From: Comamonas terrae
GTDB lineage: Bacteria; Pseudomonadota; Gammaproteobacteria; Burkholderiales; Burkholderiaceae_C
Length of the DNA: 64,000 bases
Direction: 5' to 3'
Assembly (NCBI RefSeq): GCF_001544075.1
Contig: NZ_BCNT01000007.1
Span: forward strand, 62,001-126,000
A program made the position numbers and the translations under genes. Positions 26,401 through 34,068 of the stretch are shown here, piece after piece. The notes below the pieces were generated by a model. That model saw only the letters and a list, made by a program, of their open reading frames with translations. It was not told the origin of the DNA and searched no databases. The stretch's first letter is position 1, and each line of letters starts with the position of its first letter.

Positions 26401-29400
26401 TGCCTCCGGCCGCCGAAGCCGGGGGCCAGCCCGCCGCCCAGGCGCAACAGCCCGGGCAGGGCAGCGAGACCGGCACCGTGGCCGGCGAAGCGCAAGCCGA
26501 GCCCAGGCCCGATGCCGTGCAGATCGAGCCCGCCACCGTGCCCGCCGATGACGGTTTCCGCGTGATCGACGGCCTGCGCATCAGCACGCCGCTGTACAAC
26601 GTCTACCTCAACGAGGCGGACGAATGGTCCGCGCGCCTGGATGCGCAGCTGCAGCAATGGCGTCAGGATCCGCAGCAGCCCGTGCCCGGCGATGCGATTG
26701 CGCTGGCCCATTCCCTGGCCGGCAGTTCGGGCACCGTGGGCTTCGCGGCCCTGTCCGATCTGGCGCGCCAGCTCGAGCATGCGCTGCAGCATCTGCAGCC
26801 CCAGGGTTTTGCCTCGGCCGCGCATGTGCAGCAATGCCTGGATGCCTCGGACGAGATTCGCCGCCTGCTGCACCAGTTTGCCGCGGGCTTCCTCAAGACA
26901 CCGCTGCCGTCGGTGCTGGAGGCGCTGAGCGCCATCCTGGCGCTGGATATCGTGCCGGCCGAGCAGTCCGAGGCCGCCGACCCCGCCACGCTGGAGGCCG
27001 GAGATTCCGGCTGGACGGCCCTGCAGGCCGTGGCGCAGCCGGCGGCCGATCCGCTGGACGTGCCGCTGGACTTTTCCGCCCCCGAGGCCGAAGCCGCGGC
27101 GCCGGCGGAAGCTGCAGAAACGGTGGAGGTGGGGGAACCCGCTGCCGTGCCTTCCCCCGATGTGGCGCAGGAGCTGGAGCGGCAGCGCCGCATCGACCAG
27201 GCCATAGCCCTGGCCGTGGGCCCCGATGCGGACGAGGACGACATCGATGTGCTGGATCAGGTCGACATCGACCTGTTTCCCATCTTCGAGGAAGAGGCCA
27301 TCGACCTGCTGCCCAAGCTGGGTGCGGCGCTGCGCCGCTGGCATGCGCGCCCGAGCCTGGACGAGGCGCGCAACGAGGCGCTGCGTGCCCTGCACACCCT
27401 CAAGGGCAGCGCCCGCCTGGCCGGTGCCATGCGCCTGGGCGAGATGGCCCACCGCCTGGAATCCGCCGTGGAGCGCGTGGACGCCGAAAAGCCCACGGCC
27501 GAAGGCATAGAGCCCCTGCTGGGCAGCTTCGATGCCATGCAGGCCGGCTTCGATGCGCTGCGCAGGGCTGGCGAGCAGATGCCGGAGACGCCGCTGGCCC
27601 ACCTGGACAGCGCTTCCGTGGCGCAGCAGCCGCTGCATGCAGGCCAGGCGGCCGCGCCGCTGCCTGTGGCCGAAGCGGTGCCGGCGCTGCGGCAAGCCGG
27701 GGCCCAGGCCCTGGCCGCTGCCGACGACGAGCTGGACGCCTCGGCGCTGGCTGCGGCTGCCGCGCCGGCTGCACGCACGGCCTCGCAGCAGACGGTGCGC
27801 GTGCGTGCCCAGCTGCTGGACCGGCTGATCTCCCAGGCCGGCGAGGTGCTGATCGCCCGCTCGCGCGTCGACGCACGCCTGATGCAGGCCCGCAATTCGC
27901 TCAACGACCTGACCGGCAACCTGGAGCGCCTGCGCGCCCAGTTGCGCGACGTCGAGGTGCAGGCCGAAAGCCAGATGCAGTCGCGCCTGGCGCTGTCCAA
28001 GGACACGGCGGCCGGCTTCGATCCGCTGGAGTTCGACCGCTTCACGCGCGTGCAGGAGCTCACGCGCATGATGGCCGAGTCCGTCAACGACGTGGCCACC
28101 GTGCAGCGCAATCTTCAGCGCGACCTGACGGCAGCCGAGGACGACCTGGTGGCCCAGGGCCGCCAGGCCCGCGACCTGCAGCGCGACCTGCTGCGCACGC
28201 GCATGGTGGAGTTCGACTCGCTGGCCGAGCGCCTGTACGCCGTGGTGCGCCAGACCTCCAAGGAAATGGGCAAGCAGGTGCGCCTGAACATCCTGGGCGG
28301 CACCATCGAAATGGACCGCGGCATGCTCGAGCGCATGATGCCGGCCTTCGAACACCTGCTGCGCAACTGCGTGGCGCATGGCATCGAGTCGCCCGGGCAG
28401 CGCGTCGCCGCGGGCAAGCCTGCCGTGGGCACGATCGAGATCATCCTGAGCCAGGAGCGCAACGACGTGGCGCTGTCGGTCGAGGATGACGGCGCGGGGC
28501 TGGATCTGGAACGCATCCGCAGCAAGGCCGTCGGCCTCGGGCTCTGGCAGGACGGCCAGGCCATGGCCATGGAGGATGCGGGCCGGCTGATCTTCGAGCC
28601 CGGCTTCAGCACGGCGGCCGAGGTGACCGGCGTGGCCGGCCGCGGCATCGGCATGGACGTGGTGCGCTCCGAGGTGAACGCACTGGGCGGCCGCATCGAG
28701 ACCCACTCCGAAGCCGGCCTCGGCAGTGCCTTCCGCCTGGTGCTGCCGCTGACCACGGCCGTGACCCAGGTGGTCATGCTGCGCGTGGGCCGCATGTCGG
28801 TGGGCGTGCCCGCCAACCTGGTGGAAATCGTGCGCCGCACGCCGCTGGAGGCGCTGGACCAGGCCTACCGCACGCATGAGTTCCAGGACGGCGACGAAGT
28901 CATGCCCTTCTACTGGGGCGGCGCGCTGTGGCAGTCCTCGCTGCGCAGCGAGGAGGCCGTGGGCCGCACGCGCCCCGTGGTCGTCGTGCGCAGCGCGGCG
29001 CAGCGCGTTGCGCTGCACGTGGACGAAGTGCTGGGCAACCAGGAAGTGGTGATCAAGAACCTGGGCCCGCAGCTGTCGCGCCTGCCGGGCCTGACCGGCA
29101 TGTCGGTGCTGCCCTCGGGCGCGGTGGTGCAGATCTACAACCCCGTGGCGCTGGCCAATGTCTACGGCGAGCAGGTGCGCGCCCTGGTGGCCGAGGCCGG
29201 GCAGGCGCAGCAGGCCGCGGCCGGCGAGGCGGGCTCCGGCCTGCTGGCGGCGGGCGGCGACCAGGGCCAGGCCTCGGTGCCGCTGGTGCTGGTGGTGGAC
29301 GACTCCATCACCGTGCGCCGCGTGACCCAGCGCCTGCTGCAGCGCGAAGGCTACCGCGTGGCCCTGGCTGCCGACGGCCTGCAGGCACTGGAGCGCCTGC

Positions 29401-29699
29401 AGGACGAGCGCCCCACGGTCGTGCTGTCGGATATCGAAATGCCGCGCATGGACGGGTTCGATCTGCTGCGCAACATCCGCGGCGACGGCCAGCTCAAGGG
29501 CCTGCCCGTGATCATGATCACCTCGCGCATCGCGCAGAAGCACCGCGAGATGGCCAGGGAGCTGGGCGCCGACCACTATCTGGGCAAGCCCTATTCGGAC
29601 GAGGAGCTGCTGGGCCTGATCCAGCACTATGCGCTGCAGCGCGGCGGACCGGCGCCCGAGCCCAGCGTGGCCGAGGCTGTGCAGGACGCGGCGCCCTGA
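23463..29699 (+). CDS. chpA: Hybrid chemosensory histidine kinase ChpA (CheA/PilL type)
   Basis: A very large 2078-residue CheA-type kinase of the Pil-Chp system. Order: an N-terminal helical region (about 1-690); Hpt domain with H747 in FHTLKGSSRMVG; a long Ala/Pro/Glu linker; an Hpt-like domain with H1083 in AHSLAGSSGTVG (Lys replaced by Ala); another Hpt with H1311 in LHTLKGSARLAG; dimerisation helices near 1440-1510; the ATPase domain with N1635 in LLRNCVAHG, EDDGAGLD and GRGIGMDVVRSEV; a CheW domain (about 1755-1900); and a receiver with D1990 in LSDIEMPRMDGF. AAGGAAA before the ATG at 23463 supports the start. It phosphorylates PilG and PilH to control twitching. Confidence 0.95.
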   Translation: MSVVDDSPTRAAGLAHGEQDLGPLAWVLDELRKSLDAATKAVGRFVRDADAARVEDLESLDTSSLRIARQQLHQACGALDMVGLTAPALVLRGMEAAVNRFVQRPELCTNEAASTLERTHFALMEFLEAMLAGKSVSAVALFPQYRDIQALAGSDKVHPADLWPPERRAREPQWGSPQPEPLAYGPAARAMLDGVVLRLVKSDDREAAAQMRELCLRFAAGQPQDVAARSFWKIAAGFFDALAQGMLVPDLYVKRMASRVLMQYAAMAKGDSVPPARLLQDLMFFCAQARPRERAGAALQAVQSAYAMEAMPLVDYQVARFGRYDPAVLVQARKRIAAAAETWSALAGGDKSKIRPMAEQFGQVAESLVKLQPGSHGLARVLIRVAETVERIGQPPPPELAMEVATAVLYLQASFATPDRDDEELAFQSASLLQRLESALQGAQAQPLEPWMEELYRQASDHQTMGSVVGELRATMAEAEKNLDQYFRNPQDAGVLSAVPGQMLQMRGVLSVLGFEQAALAMQRMRDTVEHLILGEIAEDGRARVFEKLGNSLGAMGFLIDMLSYQRNMARKLFVYDEAEGELRFVLGRRQRGDKEAAPAQAAAADPSAHAEVAALPVSEPVQPPLAPAALSVPEPVSAAVQPAGVPVPDAVAPLGAQVGVPSLDMALDLPSLELDVPGPAAEEPTPAPVAEAVELSADELDGDDELLAIFLEEAREVVATGLQSLHALAEEPGNLSEQTTLRRAFHTLKGSSRMVGLDEFGEAGWAMEQMLNAWLAEQKPMPAPMQALSADALKAFGAWAQDLESHRAQAWSATPFRAAADAMRLNGERAEVALVPRRGRGSADEQLVASADPAVEPVDAAPAAEALSAMPQLELEPGLSAHELLAQTEPLLSAQAGVAAEPAEPQALAAPAEETVWPFDLLEQTAAESSAVQALEPALDDAAAEIPPAEPQAVQEIDFSAFEAAMRDSELAAFEAQELPPAAEAGGQPAAQAQQPGQGSETGTVAGEAQAEPRPDAVQIEPATVPADDGFRVIDGLRISTPLYNVYLNEADEWSARLDAQLQQWRQDPQQPVPGDAIALAHSLAGSSGTVGFAALSDLARQLEHALQHLQPQGFASAAHVQQCLDASDEIRRLLHQFAAGFLKTPLPSVLEALSAILALDIVPAEQSEAADPATLEAGDSGWTALQAVAQPAADPLDVPLDFSAPEAEAAAPAEAAETVEVGEPAAVPSPDVAQELERQRRIDQAIALAVGPDADEDDIDVLDQVDIDLFPIFEEEAIDLLPKLGAALRRWHARPSLDEARNEALRALHTLKGSARLAGAMRLGEMAHRLESAVERVDAEKPTAEGIEPLLGSFDAMQAGFDALRRAGEQMPETPLAHLDSASVAQQPLHAGQAAAPLPVAEAVPALRQAGAQALAAADDELDASALAAAAAPAARTASQQTVRVRAQLLDRLISQAGEVLIARSRVDARLMQARNSLNDLTGNLERLRAQLRDVEVQAESQMQSRLALSKDTAAGFDPLEFDRFTRVQELTRMMAESVNDVATVQRNLQRDLTAAEDDLVAQGRQARDLQRDLLRTRMVEFDSLAERLYAVVRQTSKEMGKQVRLNILGGTIEMDRGMLERMMPAFEHLLRNCVAHGIESPGQRVAAGKPAVGTIEIILSQERNDVALSVEDDGAGLDLERIRSKAVGLGLWQDGQAMAMEDAGRLIFEPGFSTAAEVTGVAGRGIGMDVVRSEVNALGGRIETHSEAGLGSAFRLVLPLTTAVTQVVMLRVGRMSVGVPANLVEIVRRTPLEALDQAYRTHEFQDGDEVMPFYWGGALWQSSLRSEEAVGRTRPVVVVRSAAQRVALHVDEVLGNQEVVIKNLGPQLSRLPGLTGMSVLPSGAVVQIYNPVALANVYGEQVRALVAEAGQAQQAAAGEAGSGLLAAGGDQGQASVPLVLVVDDSITVRRVTQRLLQREGYRVALAADGLQALERLQDERPTVVLSDIEMPRMDGFDLLRNIRGDGQLKGLPVIMITSRIAQKHREMARELGADHYLGKPYSDEELLGLIQHYALQRGGPAPEPSVAEAVQDAAP

Positions 29700-29704
29700 A
29701 TGGT

Positions 29705-29805
29705 TGCTCCTCCAAACAAAGCGGCTTGCGCCTGCTCTGCCTAGGTTTCAGCTTTATTCAATGCTGAAAACCTTATGGGGCTCGCGCAAGCCGCTTCTGT
29801 TTCAG
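29705..29805. terminator. Long inverted repeat between chpA and phrB, probable bidirectional terminator
   Basis: AAGCGGCTTGCGC (29719-29731) is a perfect 13-bp inverted repeat of GCGCAAGCCGCTT (29784-29796). Inside it GGTTTCAGC pairs with GCTGAAAACC, so the stretch folds into one extended hairpin. The outer arms resemble the GCTCCTGAAACAGAAG repeat at 16252, so it may have formed from two opposed copies. It lies between convergent genes. Confidence 0.65.
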
Positions 29806-31316
29806 GAGTGCGAAGCGGCGCTGCCTGCATCGCCGGCCTTGACCACGGCATAGCGGGCCAGCGTTTTCTCGCGTGCTGCGGCATGGTCGACCACGGGGTG
29901 CGGATAGTGGCGGCCCAGGGTGATGCCGGCCTCGGCCAGCTCCAGGGGCGCGGCCAGCCACGGCGCATGGCGCAGCCTGGCCGGCAGCCGCGCCAGCTCG
30001 GGCACGTAGCGCGCGATGAAGCGGCCCTCGGGGTCGAACTTCTGGCTCTGCGTGACGGGGTTGAAGATGCGGAACCACGGCTGGGCGTCGCAGCCCGTGG
30101 ATGCCGCCCACTGCCAGCCGCCGTTGTTGGCCGCGAGGTCGAAGTCGTTGAGCTTTTCGGCAAACCACGCCTCGCCGCGCCGCCAGTCGATTCCCAGGTC
30201 CTTGACCAGAAAGCTGGCCGCCACCATGCGCAGCCGGTTGTGCATGTAGCCGCTGCCGGCCAGCTGGCGCATGGCCGCGTCCACCAGCGGGTAGCCGGTG
30301 CGGCCCGCGCACCAGGCGGCAAACAGCGCATCGGCCTCGGGGCCGCTGTCCCAGACGATGGCGTCGTAGGCCGGCTTGAAGCTGCGCTCCACCACATGCG
30401 GATGGTGGGCCAGGATCTGGAAGTAGAAGTCGCGCCAGATCAGCTCCGACAGCCAGGTCGCCGCGCCTTCGCGCGCGGCCGCATCCCAGTCCTCGCGCTG
30501 CATGGAGGCATGGGCGGTACGGGCCAGCTCGCGGATCGACACCGTGCCGAAGCGCAGGTGCACGCTCAGATAGCTCGGGCCCTTGAGCGCCGGATAGTCG
30601 CGCGCCGCCTGGTAGCGCGGCAGGCGCGGCAGAAAATCGTCCAGCAGCTCCCGTGCGCCGCTGGCGCCCGTGGGCAGCTTCAGGCCGTCCAGCGTACCGG
30701 CCTCGAAGCCCAGTTCGGCCGCCGTCGGCACCGGCCTGCGCTCGCCTTCGGGCCGGTCCGCCAGGCGCGCCGCGAGATCGCGCTCGCTGGGGTAGCTCGA
30801 TAGATAGAACGGCGTGATCTTGCGCAGCCAGGCGTTCTTGTAGGGCGTGAAGACCGAAAACGGCGACAGGCTCTGGGTCAGCACCTCGTCGCGGCCGAAG
30901 ATGCGGTGGTCCTTGCTGCGCTGCAGCGACCTGCCCATGGCACGCAGGCGGTGCGCCACCTGGGCATCGCGCGCCAGGGCGGCGGGTTCGTCGTCGTCGT
31001 TGCAGAACACGGCATCGGCACCGAGCTGCCGGGCCAGTTCGGGAATGATGTCCTGCGGCAGCCCGCGGCGCGTGATCAGCCCGGCCTCCTGCCGCCCGCA
31101 GGCGGCGCGCAGGTCCCCGTCCAGTTCGGCCAGGCTTTGGCAGATGAACTCCACGCGCCGGTCCGCATGCGGCAGGGGCGCGAGGATGCTGTCGTCGAAA
31201 ATGAAAACGCAGAACAGTTTTTTACATTGCTGCAATGCGGCATACAGTGCGGCGTTGTCGGCCAGGCGCAGGTCGCGCCGGAACCAGATCAAGCCCACAG
31301 GGTGCGAAGGAGTCAT
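29802..31316 (-). CDS. phrB: Deoxyribodipyrimidine photo-lyase (cryptochrome/photolyase family)
   Basis: This 504-residue FAD enzyme repairs cyclobutane pyrimidine dimers with light. The N-terminal alpha/beta domain starts GLIWFRRDLRLADN. The FAD/DNA domain shows AARDYPALKGPSYLSVHL, WLSELIWRDFYFQIL, GRTGYPLVDAAMRQL, GYMHNRLRMVAASFLVKDL and DFDLAANNGGWQWAASTGCD. All class I CPD photolyase hallmarks, including the Trp-rich electron-transfer region, are present. The ATG at 31316 fits the family start; an upstream in-frame start at 31391 would run into the divergent algH gene. Only 22 bp separate the two divergent start codons. Confidence 0.94.
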   Translation of the reverse strand: MTPSHPVGLIWFRRDLRLADNAALYAALQQCKKLFCVFIFDDSILAPLPHADRRVEFICQSLAELDGDLRAACGRQEAGLITRRGLPQDIIPELARQLGADAVFCNDDDEPAALARDAQVAHRLRAMGRSLQRSKDHRIFGRDEVLTQSLSPFSVFTPYKNAWLRKITPFYLSSYPSERDLAARLADRPEGERRPVPTAAELGFEAGTLDGLKLPTGASGARELLDDFLPRLPRYQAARDYPALKGPSYLSVHLRFGTVSIRELARTAHASMQREDWDAAAREGAATWLSELIWRDFYFQILAHHPHVVERSFKPAYDAIVWDSGPEADALFAAWCAGRTGYPLVDAAMRQLAGSGYMHNRLRMVAASFLVKDLGIDWRRGEAWFAEKLNDFDLAANNGGWQWAASTGCDAQPWFRIFNPVTQSQKFDPEGRFIARYVPELARLPARLRHAPWLAAPLELAEAGITLGRHYPHPVVDHAAAREKTLARYAVVKAGDAGSAASHS

Positions 31317-31326
31317 GGATCGCCGG

Positions 31327-31338
31327 TAAAATCGCCGC
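31327..31338 (+). promoter_or_regulatory. Leaderless-type promoter of algH
   Basis: TAAAAT (31327-31332), then CGCCGC and ATG at 31339, inside the 22-bp gap between the divergent phrB and algH start codons. No ribosome site precedes the ATG. Confidence 0.5.
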
Positions 31339-31938
31339 ATGTCTGCAGCAACTGCGCCTATCAACTTGACGCACCATTTCCTGATCGCCATGCCGGGTCT
31401 GGAAGATGAGTCGTTTTCGCGCAGTGTGGTCTATCTGTGCGAACACAGCGAGCGCGGCGCGCTCGGCCTGATTATCAACAAGCCTTCCAAGCTCAGCCTC
31501 GAAGACCTGCTCCACAAGGTGGATCTGGGCCTCAAGCGCGAGGATCTGCGCGGCGACCTGGTGTTCCGGGGCGGTCCGGTGCAGACCGACCGCGGCTTCG
31601 TGCTGCACGAGCCCATGGTGATCGAGGGCGCGGCCGAGGAGGAATCGGCCTATGCCTCGACCATGACCATTCCCGGCGGCCTGGAGATGACCACTTCCAA
31701 GGACGTGCTCGAAGCCCTGTCCGACGGCGCCGGCCCCCGGCGCCTGCTGGTGACGCTGGGCTATTCGTCCTGGGACGAGGGCCAGCTGGAATCCGAGATC
31801 GCCGAGAATGCCTGGCTCACGGTCGAGGCCGATGCCACGGTCATCTTCGACACTCCCGTGGACGAACGCTACGACCGGGCGCTGGGCCTGCTGGGCCTGC
31901 AGCGCTGGATGCTCTCGCCCGAAGCCGGACGCGCATGA
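31339..31938 (+). CDS. YqgE/AlgH family protein
   Basis: A 199-residue protein of the DUF179 (YqgE/AlgH) family. It begins LTHHFLIAMPGLEDESFSRS, followed by VVYLCEHSERGALGLIINKP, FRGGPVQTDRGFVLHE and LVTLGYSSWDEGQLESEIAENAWL, all highly conserved. The biochemical function is unknown; in Pseudomonas the homologue was named for alginate regulation. It overlaps ruvX by ATGA, the widely conserved yqgE-yqgF pairing. Confidence 0.95.
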   Translation: MSAATAPINLTHHFLIAMPGLEDESFSRSVVYLCEHSERGALGLIINKPSKLSLEDLLHKVDLGLKREDLRGDLVFRGGPVQTDRGFVLHEPMVIEGAAEEESAYASTMTIPGGLEMTTSKDVLEALSDGAGPRRLLVTLGYSSWDEGQLESEIAENAWLTVEADATVIFDTPVDERYDRALGLLGLQRWMLSPEAGRA

Positions 31939-32426
31939 GCGACATCCCTTCTTCCCACAAGGCCGCCGATGCGGCCTTTTCAACGGCCGGCGATCCGGCG
32001 GCCGGCGCCCCGGCGGCCGCGGCGCCCCAGGTACCCGCGCATTTCCAGCAGTTCCTGGCCTTCGACTTCGGCACCCGGCGCACGGGCTGCGCCTCGGGCA
32101 ACCGGGTGCTGGGCGGCGCGAGTCCCCTGCCCACCATCAAGGCCGAAGGCGCGCAGGCGCGCCTGGATGCGGTGGAAAGGCTGGTGCGCGAATGGCAGCC
32201 CCAGGCGCTGGTGATCGGCGTGCCCTACCACCCGGACGGCGCACCCCACGAGAACACGGCGCGTGCCCGGAAGTTCGGCCGCCAGCTCCAGAGCCGCTTC
32301 AGGCTGCCGGTCTACGAGGTGGACGAGCGCTACAGCACCACAGAAGCCCTGGCCGGCGGCGCGCGCGATGCCGATGCAGCCTCGGCCTGCATCATTCTTG
32401 AACAATTCTTGAGGAGTCTTCCATGA
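31935..32426 (+). CDS. ruvX: Putative pre-16S rRNA nuclease / Holliday junction resolvase YqgF
   Basis: A 163-residue RNase H-like protein. FLAFDFGTRRTGCASGN contains the first catalytic Asp; LVIGVPYHPDG and VYEVDERYSTTEA hold the other acidic positions. YqgF family members act in 16S rRNA 5' maturation and were first annotated as resolvases. A 35-residue Ala/Pro-rich N-terminal extension precedes the core. Start and stop both overlap neighbours by ATGA (algH before, pyrR after), so the genes are translationally coupled. Confidence 0.93.
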   Translation: MSDIPSSHKAADAAFSTAGDPAAGAPAAAAPQVPAHFQQFLAFDFGTRRTGCASGNRVLGGASPLPTIKAEGAQARLDAVERLVREWQPQALVIGVPYHPDGAPHENTARARKFGRQLQSRFRLPVYEVDERYSTTEALAGGARDADAASACIILEQFLRSLP

Positions 32427-32941
32427 GTGAAACCATCGCAGGGCAGGGCAGCCTGATCCTGGACGCCGAAGCCCTGTACGGCGAACTGCTGCGCGGCGTG
32501 CAGCGCCTCATGGGCCCCGCGACACGCCTGGCCGGCATCACCTCGGGCGGCGCCTGGCTCGTGGAGCGCCTGCACAAGGACCTGAACCTGCCGGGCAAGC
32601 CCAGCGTGCTGTCCTCGGCGCTGCACCGCGACGACTTCGCCCAGCGCGGCATGAGCACCAGCGCGCAGACGCAGCTGGACTTCGACGTCAATGGCGCCGA
32701 CATCCTCGTGCTCGACGATGTGCTCTACACCGGCCGCACGGTGCGCGCCGTGCTCAACGAACTCTATGACTACGGCCGCCCGGCCTGCGTGCGCCTGGCC
32801 GTGCTGGTGGACCGCGGCGGGCGCGAGCTGCCGTTCCAGGCCGACTTTGCCGCAGCGCGCGTGGCGCTGCCGGCCGACCGCCTGCTGTCGCTGGCTCGCG
32901 ACGAAGGCGGCGCTTTCCAATTCCGCATCCAAGAGGCCTGA
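32423..32941 (+). CDS. pyrR: PyrR bifunctional pyr regulator / uracil phosphoribosyltransferase
   Basis: A 172-residue type I phosphoribosyltransferase. The PRPP-binding motif is [18 protein letters not shown] and [13 protein letters not shown] is the flexible substrate loop region. In Bacillus PyrR is an RNA-binding attenuator; in Gram-negative bacteria it may regulate the pyr genes or only salvage uracil. No attenuator structure typical of Bacillus pyr operons was seen before pyrB, so an RNA-binding role here is uncertain. Overlaps ruvX by 4 nt and ends 2 nt before pyrB. Confidence 0.92.
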   Translation: MSETIAGQGSLILDAEALYGELLRGVQRLMGPATRLAGITSGGAWLVERLHKDLNLPGKPSVLSSALHRDDFAQRGMSTSAQTQLDFDVNGADILVLDDVLYTGRTVRAVLNELYDYGRPACVRLAVLVDRGGRELPFQADFAAARVALPADRLLSLARDEGGAFQFRIQEA

Positions 32942-32943
32942 TC

Positions 32944-33906
32944 GTGCTGTACAAGCGCAACCCCCAACTGAACAAGAACGGCGAGCTGATCCACCTGCTT
33001 TCGACCGAAGGGCTGTCCAAGGACATCCTGACCCATATCCTGGACACGGCCGGCAACTTCGTCAGCGTCAACGACCGCGAAGTCAAGAAGGTGCCGCTGC
33101 TGCGCGGCAAGAGCGTGTTCAACCTGTTCTTCGAAAACAGCACGCGCACGCGCACCACGTTCGAGATCGCGGCCAAGCGCCTGTCGGCCGACGTGTTCAA
33201 CCTCGACATCGCGCGCTCGTCCACCGCCAAGGGCGAGACGCTGCTGGACACCATCGACAACCTGTCGGCCATGGCCGCCGACATCTTCGTCGTGCGGCAC
33301 AGCGAGTCGGGCGCGCCCTACCTGATCGCCCAGCACGTGGCGCCCCATGTGCACGTGGTCAATGCCGGCGACGGCCGCCATGCCCACCCCACGCAGGGCC
33401 TGCTGGACATGTACACCATCCGCCACTACAAGAAGGATTTCTCCAATCTGACCGTGGCCATCGTGGGCGACGTGCTGCACTCGCGCGTGGCCCGCTCGGA
33501 CATCCATGCGCTGACCACGCTGGGCGCCGCCGAGGTGCGCGTGGTCGGCCCGCGCACGCTGGTGCCTTCGGACATGGCGCAGATGGGCGTGCGCGTGTTC
33601 CACAACCTCGAGGAAGGCATCAGGGGCTGCGACGTCATCATCATGCTGCGCCTGCAGAACGAGCGCATGAGCGGCGCGCTGCTGCCCTCGAGCCAGGAAT
33701 ACTTCAAGAGCTTTGGCCTGACCGAAAAGCGCCTGGAGCTGGCCAAGCCCGATGCCATCGTCATGCACCCCGGCCCGATCAACCGCGGCGTGGAGATCGA
33801 CTCCGCCGTGGTGGATGGCCCTCAGGCCGTGATCCTGTCGCAGGTGACTTTCGGCATTGCCGTGCGCATGGCTGTGATGTCCATCGTTGCAGGGAATGAG
33901 GCCTGA
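32944..33906 (+). CDS. pyrB: Aspartate carbamoyltransferase catalytic subunit
   Basis: This 320-residue enzyme forms carbamoyl aspartate in pyrimidine synthesis. The carbamoyl-phosphate site [19 protein letters not shown] is complete. Other landmarks are [37 protein letters not shown] and [12 protein letters not shown]. The start is GTG at 32944, 2 nt after the pyrR stop. It belongs to the class that associates with an active or inactive dihydroorotase; the next gene encodes such an inactive partner, fitting the Pseudomonas-type PyrB-PyrC' dodecamer. Confidence 0.96.
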   Translation: MLYKRNPQLNKNGELIHLLSTEGLSKDILTHILDTAGNFVSVNDREVKKVPLLRGKSVFNLFFENSTRTRTTFEIAAKRLSADVFNLDIARSSTAKGETLLDTIDNLSAMAADIFVVRHSESGAPYLIAQHVAPHVHVVNAGDGRHAHPTQGLLDMYTIRHYKKDFSNLTVAIVGDVLHSRVARSDIHALTTLGAAEVRVVGPRTLVPSDMAQMGVRVFHNLEEGIRGCDVIIMLRLQNERMSGALLPSSQEYFKSFGLTEKRLELAKPDAIVMHPGPINRGVEIDSAVVDGPQAVILSQVTFGIAVRMAVMSIVAGNEA

Positions 33907-33922
33907 GGGAACATCAGGCCAT

Positions 33923-33962
33923 CCCCCTGAGCGGCTGCGCCGCTTCCCCCGGGTGGGGCGGT
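33923..33962. repeat. GAGCCGC-hairpin intergenic repeat, copy 4
   Basis: ATCCCCCTGAGCGGCTGCGC and CGCTTCCCCCGGGTGGGGC lie between pyrB and pyrC'. The stem reads AGCGGC/GCCGCT, with both arms changed together relative to other copies, so the hairpin is kept by compensatory change. Confidence 0.7.
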
Positions 33963-34004
33963 GCCGGTTTCGGGAGCTGCGTGCCCAGCGCAGTTCAGGA
34001 GTAA

Positions 34005-34060
34005 ATATAATTTTGATAGCTGCCAGCGCTTTTGAAATAAGGGTTGGCGGCCAGTTTGGT
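34005..34060. repeat. ATAGCTGCCAGCGCTT-type intergenic repeat, copy 3
   Basis: TTTTGATAGCTGCCAGCGCT followed by TTTGAAATAAGGGTTGGCGG lies directly before the pyrC' ATG. It matches the copy after fis over most of its length. A TATAAT at 34006-34011 inside it could serve as a -10 box for pyrC'. Confidence 0.6.
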
Positions 34061-34068
34061 GGCAAACC

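Noticed and set aside
25878..29627. Open frame of 1249 codons antisense to chpA
   Set aside because: GC-rich codon use of the real gene leaves the opposite strand free of stops. The translation is His/Gly/Arg-rich and low in motif content, while the sense strand has complete kinase domains.
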